Positions 61,225 through 64,000 of a stretch of 64,000 nt of DNA are shown here, piece after piece. The DNA comes from JBCCSZ01 sp039821145. Its GTDB lineage: Bacteria; Bacteroidota; Bacteroidia; Chitinophagales; Saprospiraceae. The notes under the pieces are model-generated. The model had not been told where the DNA came from and did no database searches. It saw nothing but the letters and a program-made list of their open reading frames with translations. Location of the stretch: NCBI GenBank assembly GCA_039821145.1, contig JBCBOS010000004.1:328167-392166 (forward strand). The letters are read 5' to 3'. Numbering within the stretch: the first letter of the stretch is position 1; every line of letters starts with the position of its first letter. The translations under genes and the position numbers were made by a program.

Positions 61225-62013
61225 ATGCCAAAATTCAGAACCATATTGAACAAGAGGCTCGATGCCCTTGCTGCTCCCAATGACTACACGCTGATGGGAA
61301 AGGTACAGGACCACAATAGGCAAGACCATCACTACTTTCGCTACGACGATGGGACAGACATTACGAGCAAAAACTACAGCTACCGAAATTGTCTGATCGA
61401 CATCCCTTCTACTTTTCACCATGTCCAGTACGACCTGGCCAGTCGGCAGGTTCTGAATGTGGGTCCACAAGTTGAAACATGGGGACAAAAAATCCCATTC
61501 CTGATCAACATCCGGGAATGCTCCAGCAGCCTTCTGATCAAAAACAGCTTGGTCGATCAACAGGAAAACATTCTGTCAACCGACAGAATAAAAGTCTTGC
61601 TGGATCAGGGATATATGGATTATGACTACAAGCAATTTTCCAGAGATTCCAAAGGTGAAATCCAACTAGAAGACTGTAGCTCGGACTGCCGGGATACCGT
61701 TGTCTACGGCAACAACCAGCTCAAGGTATTTGCCAACTGGGAAGAGTGGCGGCCCGATAAGCCCGATTGGCTGTTCTACATTCCAGCAGCAGGGAAGACT
61801 GCGGCCGACAATGATGTTGTCTATTATGCCACGCCCAAAGAGTACATGTGGCCTTGGCTGAAACGTGGGCATGGAGCGCCCTGCAGATTGGTTGGCATCG
61901 GCGTACACAACACGACTCCACAGCCAAAGACAGTGGGGGGAGTCGAGATCAAAGTGTACTACGACCCTAGACACATAGAGCCTGACCCAGACTGTCCGGC
62001 CTTGGTGCAGTAG
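61225..62013 (+). CDS. unknown protein, paralogue B of a two-member family
   Basis: A 262-residue protein without signal peptide, clearly homologous to the protein at 59278-60108: PSTFHHVQYDLASRQV, FLINIRECSS, CSSDCRDTVVYG, DWLFYIPAAGK and VEIKVYYDPRHIEPDPDC align in order. Identity is moderate and the N-termini differ, so the duplication is old. Function unknown. It starts 41 bp after the barrel gene and ends before a strong terminator, marking the end of the sigma-linked gene group. Confidence 0.65.
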   Translation: MPKFRTILNKRLDALAAPNDYTLMGKVQDHNRQDHHYFRYDDGTDITSKNYSYRNCLIDIPSTFHHVQYDLASRQVLNVGPQVETWGQKIPFLINIRECSSSLLIKNSLVDQQENILSTDRIKVLLDQGYMDYDYKQFSRDSKGEIQLEDCSSDCRDTVVYGNNQLKVFANWEEWRPDKPDWLFYIPAAGKTAADNDVVYYATPKEYMWPWLKRGHGAPCRLVGIGVHNTTPQPKTVGGVEIKVYYDPRHIEPDPDCPALVQ

Positions 62014-62034
62014 CATCATCTTGTACCTTTATGT

Positions 62035-62090
62035 GGGCAGCTTGCAAAATGGGAAAGACCAATGTTTGCGAACTGCCCATTTCTTTTTCG
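62035..62090 (+). terminator. rho-independent terminator
   Basis: GGGCAG (62035-62040) pairs with CTGCCC (62073-62078), and the inner TGCAAA pairs with TTTGCG. ATTTCTTTTTCG follows. It ends the sigma-factor gene group. Confidence 0.7.
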
Positions 62091-62098
62091 CCATCCTG

Positions 62099-63526
62099 TC
62101 AACGGGTACTCAAACTGTCAATGGCCGTCAAGATGTTTCTTTTGTCGGCCTCCAGATCGTTGACCACACCTCTGAAAAAAGGTTGCCGTTCTCTTGGATA
62201 CCTTAGCTCATAATCCACAGGTATCCCGATGTTTTCGTATGACTGGCCGTCATTGTCCATGTAGATTTCATTGGAAATGGAAAAGGACCAGCCATTCGGA
62301 AGTGTTTTTTCCAAGGCTGTTGACAGAGCACCAGAAGTGGCCGACCCAATTCTTTTGACATTGTCCATTGCCAGGGTAGAAATGGAAAATGCCTCTGCCG
62401 CACTCCCAGTCTGTGGAGAGGTGAGGACATAGACCGTTTTTTCAAACGCATCCTCTCTCCCCTGGATGAACAAGGGGAGCACTGGAGTGTATTGCTGTCC
62501 GTAGCGCAACTTTTGGGTGGCCACTTGTTTGCTTTGCGTGGCAAAACGACTCAATATCTCAAAGCTCACTGCATCCTGCCCGCCCCCATTGAAGCGGACA
62601 TCAATGACGATGCGCTCCATGTCTGACAGGTCAGCCATCACTCGATCCATGATGCTCGCCACACCTTCCACTTCCTTCTGGATGTATTCGCCTTCGTACA
62701 TGTTGTGAAACGTCTCGACATAAGCGTCCACATATCCTTTTTCTTGAATGACGGCCTCGGGAATGTCCAAGTCGGCATACAACCACATGGATTTCACTTG
62801 GATGAATCCAATGTTTTCGGTCATTTTCCCCCATTGAATCAGCCAGGAGTCTCTTGTCAGTTCTTCCTGTAGATGGTGTTCTGCCACCATTTGGGCCACT
62901 TGAAAGTCTCCGTATTCGGGCAATTGTTCGGAGGTTGTTGGTTCCTCTTGTTTGGATTGCTGCTCGATTTCTTCATACACTTCATCAGTGGCTTCGAGGA
63001 AGGCGTGGTTGTCGTTCAGTTGTTCCAAGGTTTCCTCTAGGACTTGGTAGAGGTCTGCGTCTGTAGATTCGCGGGTCAGTCGCTGCTTTTGTTGTTGGTA
63101 TAATTTCTCCCAATTGATTTGGTTGAGTTCGAAAAAGGCATAATGCTCTTTGACGGTTTGTGCAAAGACTTCGAAATTGTACAGAGGGTCGTTGTTTTTG
63201 TCATCGGATGAGTCGCGGCACAATGCGGGCAACTCCTTGCTCCTGGTGAATTGGTAGGTGATCACCCCTTTGCTCCAATCAAGTGTATCGCCTTGCAAAC
63301 GGAGAGACGGCCGCAGCTCTGCAAACGCTCCCTTCCGGCTTGGCAGACAAGAAACCGATGTGATGTCGTAGAATTGGTACTGCGCACTGTCTTGGACCTG
63401 CAAAATCCAGCCAGACCCAATGGACTCCCAGGTCCCGTTTACGGATGAGGGAAGCTCTTTCTTCTGTTCTTGGCAAGCGCAAAACAACAATGTCCCCAAG
63501 AGGGCAGCGATGAAATTTCTGAGCAT
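62099..63526 (-). CDS. S41-family peptidase lipoprotein
   Basis: A 475-residue lipoprotein (lipobox LLFCAC). An N-terminal ~100 residues of beta structure (a lipocalin-like start, GTWESIGSGWILQVQDSAQYQFYD) precede a C-terminal tail-specific protease fold (~150-460). The S41 signature is MERIVIDVRFNGGGQDAVSF, with the catalytic Ser in YVLTSPQTGSAAEAF, and the downstream IGSATSGALSTALEKTLPNGWSFSISNE and IGIPVDYEL. The PDZ domain common in S41 peptidases was not recognised. It probably trims proteins at the cell envelope. It converges on the paralogue B gene. Confidence 0.85.
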   Translation of the reverse strand: MLRNFIAALLGTLLFCACQEQKKELPSSVNGTWESIGSGWILQVQDSAQYQFYDITSVSCLPSRKGAFAELRPSLRLQGDTLDWSKGVITYQFTRSKELPALCRDSSDDKNNDPLYNFEVFAQTVKEHYAFFELNQINWEKLYQQQKQRLTRESTDADLYQVLEETLEQLNDNHAFLEATDEVYEEIEQQSKQEEPTTSEQLPEYGDFQVAQMVAEHHLQEELTRDSWLIQWGKMTENIGFIQVKSMWLYADLDIPEAVIQEKGYVDAYVETFHNMYEGEYIQKEVEGVASIMDRVMADLSDMERIVIDVRFNGGGQDAVSFEILSRFATQSKQVATQKLRYGQQYTPVLPLFIQGREDAFEKTVYVLTSPQTGSAAEAFSISTLAMDNVKRIGSATSGALSTALEKTLPNGWSFSISNEIYMDNDGQSYENIGIPVDYELRYPRERQPFFRGVVNDLEADKRNILTAIDSLSTR

Positions 63527-63762
63527 GTGGGCTGTTTTGTGTTTGTGGAATTTCTTCCATGATACACATTAATTTTCTCCTACCATGCAAGGGTAGCCGG
63601 AATATGGACGAATGGAGAGGTCTTTTGCTTCGCAACAAACTTTTGGCGGGTGGAGGGGCATTTTTTATCTAAGAGTAGGCGATTGTTTGTAGAAGCCTAC
63701 TGGAAAACAGGAAAAGGTTGACAGGAATGTAAGGTGGCTTTACTTATGTACAATGAACCTCA

Positions 63763-63990
63763 TCAGGCAGCAATGACCTTTGTAATGCTCTTGGCTTTCA
63801 TCAACCTTGATGCGAATAACAAACAAGCTTTAATGTCTTCTTCTTCTATGGAGGGATAATCTTCGATGATCTCAGATGAAGTCATCCCGGAAGACAACAA
63901 GTCCAATATCATTTCTACTGGGTATCTCATATTTCTAATAGTAGGCTTCCCAAAGCAAACTTCGGGGTTTATCGTAATTCTCTTAATCAA
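63763..63990 (-). CDS. DUF433 antitoxin-like protein
   Basis: A 75-residue protein matching DUF433 throughout: ITINPEVCFGKPTIRNMRYPVEMILDLLSSGMTSSEIIEDYPSIEEEDIKACLLFA. DUF433 is a small winged-helix domain, usually the antitoxin of a two-gene module with a DUF5615 nuclease-like toxin encoded just downstream. Here the stop overlaps an ATG (TGATG) that opens MRFIVHK and then hits a stop, so the partner seems lost. The start codon at 63990 is 10 bp from the window edge. Confidence 0.85.
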   Translation of the reverse strand: MIKRITINPEVCFGKPTIRNMRYPVEMILDLLSSGMTSSEIIEDYPSIEEEDIKACLLFASRLMKAKSITKVIAA

Positions 63991-64000
63991 TTCAGATTCC

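Noticed and set aside
1..64000. tRNA, rRNA, insertion sequences or prophage
   Set aside because: No tRNA-like T-arm/acceptor pattern, rRNA segment, transposase, integrase or terminal inverted repeats were recognised in the spacers or genes; this was a visual scan only.

Overview
The window looks like a chromosomal segment from a Bacteroidota species, most likely in the Saprospira/Lewinella group. Three observations support this. Two large secreted proteins carry C-terminal type IX secretion (T9SS) sorting domains. Several families are nearly confined to the phylum (DUF6029, Omp28, DUF6089, DUF4269, propeller/Y_Y_Y sensors). The pheT - coiled-coil - zapA - rny order is a familiar Bacteroidota arrangement. 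Start sites lack Shine-Dalgarno sequences, and the few promoter-like elements found match the Bacteroidota TAnnTTTG -7 box. The genus is inference. I saw no rRNA, tRNA, CRISPR array, insertion sequence or prophage.

Layout. 1-7.3 kb: a truncated TPR protein, a glucosaminidase, pdxA, an EamA transporter and a second TPR protein. 7.3-13.5 kb (minus): four genes encoding a TolC-like outer-membrane protein, an HlyD-like adaptor, a zinc-ribbon (TackOD1-like) protein ending in a degenerate GGDEF domain, and a processive family-2 glycosyltransferase. I read this as an uncharacterised, probably c-di-GMP-controlled, trans-envelope polysaccharide system; it is the most interesting locus here. 13.8-18.8 kb (minus): rny, zapA, a small coiled-coil gene and pheT. 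18.9-24.7 kb: an M43 lipoprotein, an Omp28 protein with DUF6029, a TlpA-like thioredoxin and an M48-like protein that has lost zinc ligands. 24.8-30.5 kb (minus): seven closely spaced genes (unknown protein, VanY-like peptidase, redoxin, small unknown, two cyclophilins, polyphosphate glucokinase).

30.8-47.3 kb: a T9SS metalloprotease, a DUF4269 protein, a propeller sensor joined directly to an AraC HTH, a solitary cas6, a DUF6089 barrel, an S9 peptidase, a T9SS SprB-repeat protein and an OmpA-family protein. 47.8-51.5 kb (minus): a LytTR regulator and its propeller-type histidine kinase. 51.6-55.3 kb (minus): two exported alpha/alpha-toroid (prenyltransferase-repeat) proteins plus two membrane proteins. 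55.9 kb: a tiny peptide gene with a double-glycine leader motif. 56-62 kb: a helical-repeat protein, then a sigma factor, a membrane TPR protein (probable anti-sigma), and two paralogous unknown proteins flanking a predicted outer-membrane protein. 62-64 kb (minus): an S41 peptidase and a DUF433 antitoxin whose toxin partner appears lost.

The common theme is envelope biology: secretion, surface polysaccharide, proteolysis, periplasmic folding and redox, and membrane signalling. Long frames antisense to these genes were treated as shadows.
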